DNA of 64,000 bases from Pectobacterium versatile (GTDB lineage Bacteria; Pseudomonadota; Gammaproteobacteria; Enterobacterales; Enterobacteriaceae), in NCBI RefSeq assembly GCF_020166435.1, contig NZ_JAINZP010000006.1:124001-188000 (forward strand), written 5' to 3'. The position numbers and the translations under genes were made by a program. Position 1 is the first letter of the stretch. Each line of letters begins with the position of its first letter. The notes under the pieces were generated by a model. The model did no database searches. It saw nothing but the letters and a program-made list of their open reading frames with translations, and had not been told where the DNA came from. Positions 52,053 through 61,607 of this stretch are shown in pieces.

Positions 52053-52622
52053 ATGCTGCTGATTAATCTTTTACCCTGGCGCAAAACCCAGATGCGCCAG
52101 CGGGCACGTCGTTGGTTAGGGCTGCTGTGGCTACAGACGGGGTTGATGCTATTCCTTATCGCCGCGAGCTATCTGTTTTGGCAGCACAGACAGCAACGTG
52201 CGCAGGATGAGCTCAATGTAGCGCTGGCCCAGCAACAGCAACTGGCGGCGTTGTACCAGCAAACGTATCAGGCGCGTGAAACGCTACGCCGCTATCAGGC
52301 GCAAGAACGCGCCGAGGTGATGGTCCGGCATGACAATCGTCGTAGCCTCCACTTGCTCGATCAGCTTGCTGGTATGATGCCTGCGCGTCTGTGGCTGACG
52401 GAAATCGCCGACCGTGGCTCGTATCTGCTGCTTTCCGGCGTGAGTGAAAACTATCACGATATCATTACGCTACAGCACGCGTTATTACGCCATGTTTCCA
52501 TCGAACGCGTACAACTGCTGCAGACGTCCCGAGAGCGCGGAGTGAATACCGGGCTGCGCTTTTCCTTTCAGGCTAACTGGCGCGATACAGGCGCTTCCCT
52601 GCGGGAGGAAGGCCATGATTAA
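52053..52622 (+). CDS. hofN: PilN-like protein HofN
   Basis: A protein of 189 residues. It starts MLLINLLPWRKTQ, the short PilN peptide that contacts PilM, then one TM (LWLQTGLMLFLIAASYLF), a coiled-coil stretch rich in Gln (RAQDELNVALAQQQQLAALYQQ), and a PilN fold (LLDQLAGMMPARLWLTEIADRG). It is part of the inner-membrane alignment complex. It overlaps hofO by 8 bases. Confidence 0.87.
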   Translation: MLLINLLPWRKTQMRQRARRWLGLLWLQTGLMLFLIAASYLFWQHRQQRAQDELNVALAQQQQLAALYQQTYQARETLRRYQAQERAEVMVRHDNRRSLHLLDQLAGMMPARLWLTEIADRGSYLLLSGVSENYHDIITLQHALLRHVSIERVQLLQTSRERGVNTGLRFSFQANWRDTGASLREEGHD

Positions 52623-53202
52623 TCCATCGGTTTTGACTGATGTCGTGCTGAATCAGCCTGGGCTAGTGAATAAACCGCTCTGGCAGCAGTTGGCGCTTCA
52701 ACTGGCGTTTGTCGCCGCTGCTGGGCTGCTATCTGGTTGGTTCCTCATCGGTGAAGTTCGTAGGGCCGTGATTGGCATAGAAAAGCAAACCGTTCAGGCG
52801 CGTCTGGATAGACAGGACGTTCAACAAAAGCTCGATGCGATGCCGTTACTGTCGGTGCTACGCGAGCAATTAGCGGAGAAAACCGCGCAAAACGATCCCT
52901 TTCAGCCTGACAGGCTGGCACAGCTTATCGTCGAGCCTCTGTCGCAGGCAGGGGCTTCGCTTCTATCCTGGCAGCCCGCTCCGCCTCATGCGGGAGCATC
53001 TCATCAGGAACGTTGGCAATTGGCATTTAGCGCGAATTACACGGGCGTGTTGCAGGTGCTTCGTGCGCTGGCGGGGTTACCTTATGTGCTGCGAATTGCG
53101 CAGTTGACCATAAAGCCGGATACCGCGCCAACCGAGCCATTGTCTGAAGCACTGTGGCTACAGGTTGAATTATCGCTAATCGGGCCAGAGGGGGTGCCAT
53201 GA
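52615..53202 (+). CDS. hofO: PilO-like protein HofO
   Basis: A protein of 195 residues with one N-terminal TM (LQLAFVAAAGLLSGWFLIG), then coiled coil and a PilO-like periplasmic domain. It probably pairs with HofN. It overlaps hofN by 8 and hofP by 4 bases. The sequence is poorly conserved; the assignment leans on position. Confidence 0.8.
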   Translation: MINPSVLTDVVLNQPGLVNKPLWQQLALQLAFVAAAGLLSGWFLIGEVRRAVIGIEKQTVQARLDRQDVQQKLDAMPLLSVLREQLAEKTAQNDPFQPDRLAQLIVEPLSQAGASLLSWQPAPPHAGASHQERWQLAFSANYTGVLQVLRALAGLPYVLRIAQLTIKPDTAPTEPLSEALWLQVELSLIGPEGVP

Positions 53203-53576
53203 GTCATCCCCCATTGCGTATCGTATTAATGTTGATCTTCGCGTCACATAACGTTCAGGCAGAAAAACTTGCAGAACGCATCGACCCTTTTCAGCCTCTG
53301 ACTACTACGCGTTGTCTGCCCTCCGCGACATTGCCACCGTGGCAGCTAAAAGGCGTGATTGGCTCTGGCGATCGCTGGATTGGTTGGCTAGCACAGCCGG
53401 AGGTCGGTTGGATCAAGCTGACAAGTGGCGAAACGATTCCCCCAGGGTATTGGCTAGTCAGCCAATTGGATCAATCAGGGGCCAAACTTGTCCCGACAGC
53501 ACGTGAGGCAGGCTGTGATGGCCTGCCAGATAGCCTGCTGCTGGCTTCTCCGTTTATCAATAAGTCAGTGGAATAG
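53199..53576 (+). CDS. hofP: PilP-like protein HofP
   Basis: A protein of 125 residues with an N-terminal export segment (IVLMLIFASHNVQA) and a small beta domain (WQLKGVIGSGDRWIGWLAQPEVGWIKLTSG) like PilP, which links the inner-membrane complex to the secretin. Two Cys (RCLPSATL and EAGCDGLP) may form a disulfide. It overlaps hofO by 4 bases. Confidence 0.8.
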   Translation: MSHPPLRIVLMLIFASHNVQAEKLAERIDPFQPLTTTRCLPSATLPPWQLKGVIGSGDRWIGWLAQPEVGWIKLTSGETIPPGYWLVSQLDQSGAKLVPTAREAGCDGLPDSLLLASPFINKSVE

Positions 53577-53676
53577 GTGAAGTCTGCCTGACGACACGTA
53601 TTTTGAACGCAGTCTTTGGACAATCGTTCTTTGAAAACAACGCTGGCAACAGCATATCTCGATAACAAGGAAGGTT

Positions 53677-54951
53677 ATGAATATGAGGATGTTATGTCGG
53701 GTAGTGGCGTGGAGCGGGTTGCTTCTTCTCGCCGCGCCGTTTCAGGCCAGTGCGGAAAGTTCGGTATCGATGGCGTTTGAAGATTCACCGATACCTCGGG
53801 TGCTACAGGCGTTAGCGGATCACCAGCAGCTCAATGTGGTGATCGCACCGGGTGTGACGGGGAATCTGAGCCTGAGGCTGGCAGATATTCCCTGGCAGCA
53901 GGCACTGGATATTGTTTTACGCATGGGGAAGCTCAGCGTCGAGCGTAACGGAAACGTGCTGATGGTTTTCCCTGCCGAACACCTTGAATCCTTGCAGAAG
54001 GAACGAGACGATCGTTTAGCTGAGCAGGCGCAGAAATTGCCGCTGCATAACCTTTCTGTGGCGTTGCAATATGCTGATGCAACGGGAGTGGCGGCCAGTG
54101 TTCTGGCTCAACGCGGGACGCTGCTGTCTACACGTGGCAGCGTAACCGTGGATAAACGGACGAATACTTTATTGATTCGCGATACGGAAGAGGCTCTGGC
54201 GCAGCTCGAACCGTGGGTGAAGGAACTTGATCTACCCTTGGCGCAGGTACAGCTGGCGGCGCATATCGTCACTATCAGCAGCGAGCACCTGCAAGCGTTG
54301 GGCGTAAACTGGGGGCTGGGAGAAGGGGATGCGGCGAACAAGGCGCTCAGGTTGAATAATTTTAACGTTGGCCTGCCAGTGGATACGCCAGCGATCAATG
54401 CTGGGTTCCATTTGGCGCGACTGAATGGCCGCCTGCTGGATCTGGAGTTAATGGCGCTGGAACAGGAAAGTCAGGTCGAGATTATCGCCAGCCCTCGCTT
54501 GTTTACTGCGCACCAGCAGACCGCCAGTATTAAACAAGGCACGGAAATTCCGTATCAGGTATCCAGCGGTGCCAGCGGATCGACGTCTATCGAGTTCAAA
54601 GAAGCGGTATTAGGGATGGAAGTTACACCTGACATTCTGCGTGCCGGACGGATTACGCTGAACCTGAAAATCAGTCAAAACATGCCGGGACAAACGATCA
54701 AACAGGGCGACAATGGTGAAGCGTTAGCAATCGATAAACAGGAAATCCAAACCCAGGTGACAGTCGCTGATGGAGAAACCATCGTATTAGGTGGTATTTT
54801 CCAGCAGCAAAAAAAGAACAGCGACAGACAGGTGCCAATATTGGGTGAGGTTCCCATATTTGGTCATCTGTTCAGAAACCATACTCAGCAGCATACACGA
54901 CGAGAATTGGTCATTTTTATTACGCCGACGCTGATCCCTGCATCATCGTGA
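53677..54951 (+). CDS. hofQ: Outer membrane secretin HofQ
   Basis: A secretin of 424 residues with a signal peptide (VVAWSGLLLLAAPFQASA), secretin/TonB-short and N1 domains (MAFEDSPIPRVLQALADHQQLN; ASVLAQRGTLLSTRGSVTVDKRTNTLLIRDTEEAL) and the C-terminal secretin domain (VEIIASPRLFTAHQQTASIKQGTEIPYQ, VLGGIFQQQKKN, VPILGEVPIFGHLFRN). It forms the outer-membrane pore for DNA uptake. It starts 100 bases after hofP, with SD AAGGAAGG. Confidence 0.92.
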   Translation: MNMRMLCRVVAWSGLLLLAAPFQASAESSVSMAFEDSPIPRVLQALADHQQLNVVIAPGVTGNLSLRLADIPWQQALDIVLRMGKLSVERNGNVLMVFPAEHLESLQKERDDRLAEQAQKLPLHNLSVALQYADATGVAASVLAQRGTLLSTRGSVTVDKRTNTLLIRDTEEALAQLEPWVKELDLPLAQVQLAAHIVTISSEHLQALGVNWGLGEGDAANKALRLNNFNVGLPVDTPAINAGFHLARLNGRLLDLELMALEQESQVEIIASPRLFTAHQQTASIKQGTEIPYQVSSGASGSTSIEFKEAVLGMEVTPDILRAGRITLNLKISQNMPGQTIKQGDNGEALAIDKQEIQTQVTVADGETIVLGGIFQQQKKNSDRQVPILGEVPIFGHLFRNHTQQHTRRELVIFITPTLIPASS

Positions 54952-55302
54952 GTAAACTCAGGCTCGCTCTGATGTTATAAAGTGTTTTTTTCTCGGGTTG
55001 GGGGCAATATTTTGTCACGTTTGGCGCTTATGAGTTTGACGCTGCGGCGGATTTAGCTTACAAGGGTTAGCGAATTGAGCACTGAAGTGTTGTTCCACCG
55101 AAAATGTCTATAAAACATACTGCATTGACCACCTGTGGTCAGTGTGACATTTTATTCGGTTGCCAAACTACCCTGAGTCTTGAGATAATTTTTTGTCTGA
55201 TTCTCGCACTATCGCTCATGAGGTTTCAGTTTAGGTCCCGCCGCTGGGTTGATTGGCGGGGCGGGTTATCATTAACGAATTGTCTTAGTAATACCAAAAA
55301 AC
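54952..55302 (+). promoter_or_regulatory. aroK leader region with a perfect palindrome
   Basis: 351 non-coding bases. TGACCACCTGTGGTCA at 55126-55141 is a perfect dyad of 7+7 with a 2-base centre. A second stem, CCCGCC/GGCGGG (55237-55242 with 55255-55260), lies 40 bases before aroK. They could be an operator and leader structure for the aroKB-damX-dam transcript. No terminator of hofQ is obvious. Confidence 0.45.
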
Positions 55303-55824
55303 ATGGCAGAGAAACGCAATATCTTTCTGGTTGGGCCTATGGGTGCCGGCAAAAGCACTATTGGCCGTCAGTTAGCTCAGCAACTCAATATGGAGTTTTT
55401 CGACTCCGATCAAGAAATTGAGCGACGCACTGGGGCTGATGTGGGCTGGGTATTCGATGTGGAAGGCGAAGAAGGCTTCCGCGATCGTGAAGAGAAAGTC
55501 ATTAATGAATTGACGGAAAAGCAAGGCATCGTACTGGCGACAGGCGGTGGCTCAGTCAAATCACGTGAGACGCGTAACCGTCTTTCCGCGCGCGGCGTTG
55601 TCGTTTATTTGGAAACGACAATCGAGAAACAACTAGCCCGCACGCAGCGTGACAAAAAGCGTCCGTTACTTCAGGTTGAAACCCCTCCACGTGAAGTATT
55701 GGAAGCGTTGGCGAGAGAGCGGAACCCGCTTTATGAAGAAATCGCTGATGTGACCATTCGGACTGACGAGCAAAGTGCCAAGGTCGTTGCTAACCAGATT
55801 ATCAATATGCTGGAAAGTAACTAA
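55303..55824 (+). CDS. aroK: Shikimate kinase I
   Basis: A protein of 173 residues that phosphorylates shikimate at the 3-hydroxyl in the aromatic amino acid pathway. Walker A is [15 protein letters not shown]; shikimate and nucleotide residues lie in [33 protein letters not shown] and [10 protein letters not shown]. It lacks a clear SD. aroB follows after 51 bases. Confidence 0.96.
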   Translation: MAEKRNIFLVGPMGAGKSTIGRQLAQQLNMEFFDSDQEIERRTGADVGWVFDVEGEEGFRDREEKVINELTEKQGIVLATGGGSVKSRETRNRLSARGVVVYLETTIEKQLARTQRDKKRPLLQVETPPREVLEALARERNPLYEEIADVTIRTDEQSAKVVANQIINMLESN

Positions 55825-55875
55825 GAGCATACCTTATCCGCATTGAGCGGATCCTGAACGGGTTGTTTAACGAGC

Positions 55876-56961
55876 ATGGAAAGAATTACCGTAACACTAG
55901 GGGAACGTAGTTACCCCATTACGATAGCCGCTGGATTATTTGATGATTCGGCTTCTTTTATGCCGTTGAAAGCGGGGGAGCAGGCCATGCTGGTGACGAA
56001 CCAGACGTTGGCTCCTCTGTACCTTGACCGCGTTCGTGGTGTGTTGGAAAACAATGGCGTGCATGTCGATCAGGTGATTTTACCTGATGGCGAGCAGTAC
56101 AAATCGCTGGCCGTATTGGATCAGGTTTTTACCGCGCTGCTGGCGAAGCCGCATGGTCGTGATACAACGATTGTTGCTTTGGGTGGCGGTGTCATCGGCG
56201 ATTTAGCCGGTTTTGCCGCGGCCAGTTATCAGCGTGGTATCCGATTCATTCAGGTGCCGACAACGCTGTTATCGCAGGTAGATTCTTCCGTCGGTGGTAA
56301 AACCGCCGTCAATCACCCATTGGGTAAAAACATGATCGGGGCGTTCTACCAGCCCGTATCGGTCGTGATCGATCTGGACTGCCTGAAATCTTTACCGGCA
56401 CGGGAATTGTCATCCGGGCTGGCGGAAGTCATCAAGTACGGCATTATTCTGGATCGCGATTTCTTTCTTTGGCTCGAAGAAAACATTGAAGCCGTGCGTG
56501 CGCTACAGCATGACGCGCTGGCTTACTGCATTCGTCGCTGCTGCGAGATTAAAGCGGCGGTGGTTGCAGCAGATGAACGTGAAAGTGGCATGCGTGCGTT
56601 GCTCAATTTGGGCCATACTTACGGGCATGCCATTGAAGCAGAAATGGGCTACGGTAACTGGCTTCACGGCGAAGCGGTTGCGGCTGGCATGGTGATGGCT
56701 GCGCATACGGCACGTCGTCTCGGGCAGCTCTCCGCTGAGGATGTCGAGCGAGTCAAGTCTTTGCTGATCCGCGCTGGCCTGCCGGTAAACGGTCCGACGC
56801 AAATGACACCTGAATCCTATCTTCCTCATATGATGCGTGACAAGAAAGTACTGGCGGGTGAGTTACGCTTGGTGCTGCCAACGGCGATTGGTCAATCAGA
56901 AGTCCGTGGTGGCGTCGCGCATGACATGGTGTTGGCTTCGATAGCTGATTGTCTTGCCTGA
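55876..56961 (+). CDS. aroB: 3-dehydroquinate synthase
   Basis: A protein of 361 residues that cyclises DAHP to 3-dehydroquinate with NAD and a divalent metal. It has an NAD site ([27 protein letters not shown]), [33 protein letters not shown], and the metal-binding [12 protein letters not shown] and [10 protein letters not shown]. It is in the aroKB operon. Confidence 0.96.
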   Translation: MERITVTLGERSYPITIAAGLFDDSASFMPLKAGEQAMLVTNQTLAPLYLDRVRGVLENNGVHVDQVILPDGEQYKSLAVLDQVFTALLAKPHGRDTTIVALGGGVIGDLAGFAAASYQRGIRFIQVPTTLLSQVDSSVGGKTAVNHPLGKNMIGAFYQPVSVVIDLDCLKSLPARELSSGLAEVIKYGIILDRDFFLWLEENIEAVRALQHDALAYCIRRCCEIKAAVVAADERESGMRALLNLGHTYGHAIEAEMGYGNWLHGEAVAAGMVMAAHTARRLGQLSAEDVERVKSLLIRAGLPVNGPTQMTPESYLPHMMRDKKVLAGELRLVLPTAIGQSEVRGGVAHDMVLASIADCLA

Positions 56962-57144
56962 TGCGTAATGCTATCGGGTGATGAAAGACAATCCGTTATG
57001 AAAGACTATCCGTTATGAAAGATAAGTATTAACGACAGACACGCCCTGATGGGTTATGGTTAATAAAATACAATGCGTTACGATTCAATGATTCGCCTTG
57101 GCGACCGCGTGGCGAATTCGAGCTTTTTAGTGGGGAGATGTTAA

Positions 57145-58152
57145 ATGGATGAGTTCAAGCCGGAAGATGAGCTGAAGCCTGATACCAGTGACCGTCGACC
57201 TACTCGTCAGCAGAAAAGCAGCAACTTCGCGGTACCTAAGATCGCGCTTTCCAGACAGCACCTGATGATTGGTATCGGGATCGTGGTGCTGGTGTTGCTG
57301 ATCGTAGGTATTGGATCGGCTTTGCAGGCACCTTCTCAGCCACAAACGTCACAGACGCAGAATCAAGCGGGTGGCGAGCGAAATATCGATCTCTCTTCAT
57401 CGTCTTCCATGACACAAAGCGGACAGCCTTCCTCACTGGGTGAGAGCCCAGTGGCGGTTTCCGACGATGGCCAAACATCAGCACAGGCATCTTCTCAAGC
57501 GCCGATGTCGCCCCAAACATTAAGCGCCCCACCGATTTCTGGTACGCCGACGGATGCGCAGGTTCAAGCGCCAGTGGCAGGCCAGCAGCGTATTGAGCTG
57601 CCGGGAAATATCACCGATGCGCTGTCGCAACAGCAAGGGCGCGTGAGCGAATTCTCTCAGGGAGCGACAGGAAACTCGACGCTGCCGACAGCGCCTGCGA
57701 CGGTAGCTCCGATGGGGAAAACGCCGACGACATCACCAGCTAAAAACACGCATAGTACGGCACCGACACACGGTAGCAATGCTAAGCCTGTTGCGAACAA
57801 TGCGCCAAAAGCGCCAGTAGCAAGCAAGCCCGCAGCTAATGCAAAAACTGCCCCAGTGACCGCCGGACAGAGCGTATCCGTACAGAATGCGCCTGCTAGC
57901 CACTTTACTTTGCAACTGAGCAGTGCTTCACGCTCGGACACGCTGAAAGCCTACGCGAAACAGCATAATCTCGCCCATTCGTGGGTGTATGAAACGAAAC
58001 GAGATGGAAAATCCTGGTATGTGTTAGTGACCGGAGTCTATGCTTCTTCTGCGGACGCGAAACAGGCGATTGCCGCGTTGCCCGCAGAGGTACAAGCGAA
58101 AAAACCATGGGTTAAGCCGATCCGCCAGGTGAAGCAGGACTTGAATAAGTAA
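57145..58152 (+). CDS. damX: Cell division protein DamX (SPOR domain)
   Basis: A protein of 335 residues with a cytoplasmic N-terminus, one TM (LMIGIGIVVLVLLIVGIGSAL), a long Pro/Ala/Ser/Gln-rich periplasmic linker, and a C-terminal SPOR domain (SHFTLQLSSASRSDTLKAYAKQHNL ... WYVLVTGVYASSADAKQAIAALP split here for length) that binds denuded septal glycan. It is shorter than E. coli DamX (428); the difference lies in the linker. It sits between aroB and dam. Confidence 0.93.
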   Translation: MDEFKPEDELKPDTSDRRPTRQQKSSNFAVPKIALSRQHLMIGIGIVVLVLLIVGIGSALQAPSQPQTSQTQNQAGGERNIDLSSSSSMTQSGQPSSLGESPVAVSDDGQTSAQASSQAPMSPQTLSAPPISGTPTDAQVQAPVAGQQRIELPGNITDALSQQQGRVSEFSQGATGNSTLPTAPATVAPMGKTPTTSPAKNTHSTAPTHGSNAKPVANNAPKAPVASKPAANAKTAPVTAGQSVSVQNAPASHFTLQLSSASRSDTLKAYAKQHNLAHSWVYETKRDGKSWYVLVTGVYASSADAKQAIAALPAEVQAKKPWVKPIRQVKQDLNK

Positions 58153-58231
58153 CACCAATTTTAGCCCTGATGTGCTGTCTGACACAGAGTACAATCCGCG
58201 GCTCTGAAACGTATGAGTAACTAACGACGGC

Positions 58232-59044
58232 ATGAAGAAGAACCGCGCTTTTTTAAAATGGGCTGGTGGTAAATATCCGCTGGTAGAAGAAATTCGTCGC
58301 TATTTACCCGCAGGAGACTGTCTTATTGAGCCCTTTGTTGGTGCGGGTTCCGTATTTCTGAATACGGAATACGAGCGCTACATACTGGCTGATATTAATA
58401 GCGACCTGATTAATCTCTACAATATCGTTAAATCGAATGCAGATGAGTTTGTTACCGACGCCCGTAAACTTTTTACGGATGAGGTCAACACGTCTGAGAC
58501 ATTCTATTTACTGCGTGAAGAATTTAACCTTTGCAGCGATGCCTATCGGCGCGCGCTGTTGTTTCTCTATTTGAATCGCCACTGTTATAACGGCCTGTGC
58601 CGTTATAACATGCGCGGCGAATTCAATGTTCCTTTCGGGCGCTATAAAAAGCCCTATTTTCCTGAAGAAGAGATTCGCTGGTTCGCCTTCAAGGCGAAAA
58701 ATGCCACTTTCGTCTGTGAGCATTATCAGGACACGCTGGAAAAAGCAGAGAAAGGGTCGGTCATTTATTGCGATCCGCCTTATGCGCCGCTGTCTGCGAC
58801 CGCGAATTTTACGGCCTATCACACCAATAATTTCAGTCGTGCCGACCAGCAGAGTTTGGCGCAATTGGCGCGCCGTTTGTCAGCAGAAAGCCAGATTCCG
58901 GTACTGATTTCTAATCATGACACGTTACTGACTCGTGAGTGGTATCAGGAAGCTGTGCTGTATGTTGTTAAAGCGCGCAGAACGATTAGCCGTAATATTT
59001 TAGGGCGTAGTAAAGTAAACGAGTTATTAGCCCTATATCGGTAA
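58232..59044 (+). CDS. dam: DNA adenine methyltransferase
   Basis: A protein of 270 residues that methylates adenine in GATC for mismatch repair strand choice, replication timing and gene control. SAM-binding residues are in FLKWAGGKYPL and IEPFVGAGSVFLN; catalytic motif DPPY begins at Asp181, as in E. coli. C-terminal SNHDT and SRNILGRSKVNELLALY. It follows damX by 79 bases. Confidence 0.96.
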   Translation: MKKNRAFLKWAGGKYPLVEEIRRYLPAGDCLIEPFVGAGSVFLNTEYERYILADINSDLINLYNIVKSNADEFVTDARKLFTDEVNTSETFYLLREEFNLCSDAYRRALLFLYLNRHCYNGLCRYNMRGEFNVPFGRYKKPYFPEEEIRWFAFKAKNATFVCEHYQDTLEKAEKGSVIYCDPPYAPLSATANFTAYHTNNFSRADQQSLAQLARRLSAESQIPVLISNHDTLLTREWYQEAVLYVVKARRTISRNILGRSKVNELLALYR

Positions 59045-59156
59045 TACCGTTTGGGGTAAACAGAGCGCGGTGAATCGGTTAATGCCGTCTGAGAGGCGTC
59101 ATTAGCCGGGAATAGGTTACCCGCAGGCATTCAGACTTTACCGTTTGGAGAAATGA

Positions 59157-59834
59157 ATGAAACCGTTTTTAATCGCGCCGTCCATTTTGTCGGCTGATTT
59201 TGCCCGTCTTGGTGAAGATACCGCTAACGTATTGGCTGCCGGGGCTGATGTGGTCCATTTTGATGTCATGGATAACCACTATGTGCCAAATTTGACGATT
59301 GGCCCACTGGTCCTGAAATCCCTGCGCGATTACGGCATTACCGCGCCGATTGACGTTCACCTGATGGTGAAACCGGTCGATCGTATCATCCCGGATTTCG
59401 CTAACGCAGGTGCCAGTTTCATTACCTTTCATCCCGAAGCCACGGATCATCTCGATCGTTCACTGCAACTGATCAAAGATCACGGCTGCAAAGCCGGGCT
59501 GGTGTTTAACCCGGCTACACCGCTGAGCTATCTCGATTACGTCATGGATAAGCTGGACATCATTCTGCTGATGTCGGTTAACCCTGGATTTGGCGGCCAG
59601 TCCTTTATTCCCAGCACGCTGGATAAACTGCGTCAGGTTCGTCGCTTGATCGACGACAGCGGTTACGACATTCGACTGGAAGTCGATGGCGGCGTAAAAG
59701 TAGAAAATATCGGCGCGATTGCTGAAGCAGGCGCAGATATGTTTGTGGCGGGATCGGCTATTTTTGGTCATCCAGATTACCGTGCCGTCATTGATCAAAT
59801 GCGTAGTGAAATTTCAAGGACGACACATGACTGA
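59157..59834 (+). CDS. rpe: Ribulose-phosphate 3-epimerase
   Basis: A TIM-barrel enzyme of 225 residues that interconverts ribulose 5-phosphate and xylulose 5-phosphate. Active-site regions: [57 protein letters not shown]. It overlaps gph by 8 bases, so rpe-gph-trpS form one transcript. Confidence 0.96.
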   Translation: MKPFLIAPSILSADFARLGEDTANVLAAGADVVHFDVMDNHYVPNLTIGPLVLKSLRDYGITAPIDVHLMVKPVDRIIPDFANAGASFITFHPEATDHLDRSLQLIKDHGCKAGLVFNPATPLSYLDYVMDKLDIILLMSVNPGFGGQSFIPSTLDKLRQVRRLIDDSGYDIRLEVDGGVKVENIGAIAEAGADMFVAGSAIFGHPDYRAVIDQMRSEISRTTHD

Positions 59835-60531
59835 ATTCACCGCGATTCGCGGGTTGGCTTTTGATTTGGACGGGACGCTGGTTCACAGTGCTCCGGGTCT
59901 GGCGGCGGCGATCGATCAGGCCTTAGTGGCGCAGTCGTTGCCTGCTGCGGGCGAAGCCCGTGTCGCAACCTGGATTGGTAACGGTGCGGATGTGATGGTT
60001 GAACGGGCGCTGCGCTGGGCTGGCGTTGAGCCAACTGCTGCACGCTTGCAGGAAACCCGTGAGCGGTTCGATAGCTATTACGCGCAGACGGTGGATAGCG
60101 GCAGCACGCTGTTCCCACAGGTAAAAGAGACGCTGGCGCAGTTGGCGCAGCAGGGCATTCCGATGGCAGTGGTGACCAATAAACCCACGCCGTTCGTTGC
60201 GCCGTTGCTGGCAGGATTAGGGATCAGCGACTATTTCTCGCTGATCATCGGTGGTGATGACGTCATTGTGAAAAAGCCGCATCCTGCGCCGCTCTATTTG
60301 GTGCTCGGTAAGCTGGGGCTGCGTGCCAGCGAACTCCTGTTCATCGGCGATTCCCGCAATGATATTCAGGCGGCACAGGCGGCGAGCTGCCGCAGTGTCG
60401 GCATGACGTATGGTTATAACTATGGTGAAGCGATCGAGCTGAGTCAGCCGGATGTCGTTCTGGATCGTTTTGCCGATATTTTGCCCCTGATCGGGCATTC
60501 TTCTTCACACAATCAGGAACCCTTAGTATGA
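59827..60531 (+). CDS. gph: Phosphoglycolate phosphatase
   Basis: A HAD phosphatase of 234 residues that removes 2-phosphoglycolate formed in DNA repair. Motif I is [11 protein letters not shown], motif II VVTNKP, and motifs [12 protein letters not shown] and FIGDSRND. The open frame starts at 59719 inside rpe, but the ATG at 59827 with SD AAGGA matches the family start. It overlaps trpS by 4 bases (ATGA). Confidence 0.95.
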   Translation: MTEFTAIRGLAFDLDGTLVHSAPGLAAAIDQALVAQSLPAAGEARVATWIGNGADVMVERALRWAGVEPTAARLQETRERFDSYYAQTVDSGSTLFPQVKETLAQLAQQGIPMAVVTNKPTPFVAPLLAGLGISDYFSLIIGGDDVIVKKPHPAPLYLVLGKLGLRASELLFIGDSRNDIQAAQAASCRSVGMTYGYNYGEAIELSQPDVVLDRFADILPLIGHSSSHNQEPLV

Positions 60532-61532
60532 GCAAGCCCATTGTATTTAGCGGTGCGCAGCCGTCTGGTGAATTGACCATTGGTAACTACATGGGGGCGT
60601 TACGTCAGTGGGTCAACATGCAGGACGATTATGACTGCATCTATTGCATTGTGGATTTGCATGCCATCACGGTACGTCAGGATCCGCAGGCGCTGAGAAA
60701 AGCGACGCTGGATACGCTGGCGTTGTATCTGGCCTGTGGCATCGATCCGAAAAAGAGCACCATTTTTGTTCAGTCGCACGTGCCTGAGCACAGCCAACTG
60801 AGCTGGATACTGAACTGCTACGCGTATTTCGGCGAACTGAGCCGCATGACGCAGTTCAAGGATAAATCCGCACGTTATGAAGAGAACATCAACGCCGGTC
60901 TGTTTAGTTATCCGGTGCTGATGGCGGCGGATATCCTGCTGTACCAAACGAATCAGGTGCCAGTGGGTGAAGATCAGAAGCAGCATTTGGAACTGAGCCG
61001 CGACGTCGGTCAGCGCTTCAACAGCCTGTATGGCGACATTTTCAAAGTACCAGAGCCGTTCATTCCGAAATCGGGTGCCCGCGTGATGTCGCTGCTGGAA
61101 CCGACCAAGAAGATGTCCAAGTCTGACGATAACCGCAATAACGTTATCGGGCTGCTGGAAGATCCGAAAGCGGTGGTGAAGAAGATCAAACGCGCGATGA
61201 CGGATTCCGACGAGCCACCCGTCATTCGCTATGACGTGGCGAATAAAGCTGGGGTATCAAACCTGTTGGATATTCTGTCTGGCGTGACGGGAAAACCCAT
61301 CCCTGAGCTGGAGCAGGAATTTAACGGCCAGATGTATGGTCACCTGAAAGGCGCGGTGGCGGATGCCGTATCCGGTATGCTGTCTGAGCTGCAAGAACGT
61401 TATCACCGCTACCGTAACGATGAGGCTTTCCTGCAACAGATCATGCGTGAAGGGGCTGACAAAGCCAGTGCTCGCGCACAGGAAACGTTGAAGAAAGTCT
61501 ACGACGCTATCGGTTTTGTTGGCCGCCCGTAA
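60528..61532 (+). CDS. trpS: Tryptophanyl-tRNA synthetase
   Basis: A class I aminoacyl-tRNA synthetase of 334 residues. The HIGH-like motif is in [18 protein letters not shown] and the KMSKS motif in [14 protein letters not shown]; Trp pocket residues lie in DLHAIT and [14 protein letters not shown]. It is the last gene of the rpe-gph-trpS group, followed by a strong terminator. Confidence 0.96.
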   Translation: MSKPIVFSGAQPSGELTIGNYMGALRQWVNMQDDYDCIYCIVDLHAITVRQDPQALRKATLDTLALYLACGIDPKKSTIFVQSHVPEHSQLSWILNCYAYFGELSRMTQFKDKSARYEENINAGLFSYPVLMAADILLYQTNQVPVGEDQKQHLELSRDVGQRFNSLYGDIFKVPEPFIPKSGARVMSLLEPTKKMSKSDDNRNNVIGLLEDPKAVVKKIKRAMTDSDEPPVIRYDVANKAGVSNLLDILSGVTGKPIPELEQEFNGQMYGHLKGAVADAVSGMLSELQERYHRYRNDEAFLQQIMREGADKASARAQETLKKVYDAIGFVGRP

Positions 61533-61541
61533 GTCTTAATT

Positions 61542-61568
61542 ACCGTCAGGAGACTCTCTCCTGACGGT
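61542..61568. terminator. Terminator after trpS
   Basis: The perfect 12-bp stem ACCGTCAGGAGA (61542-61553) with TCTCCTGACGGT (61557-61568), loop CTC, leads into TTTCC. It lies between trpS and the convergent amidohydrolase gene. Confidence 0.85.
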
Positions 61569-61607
61569 TTCCTGCTACTGCTTATCTATCCCTTCGAATC
61601 CGCTACC

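Noticed and set aside
57145-58152. DamX suspected of internal deletion because it is shorter than in E. coli
   Set aside because: The TM and SPOR domains are intact and only the variable linker is shorter, which is common in the family.
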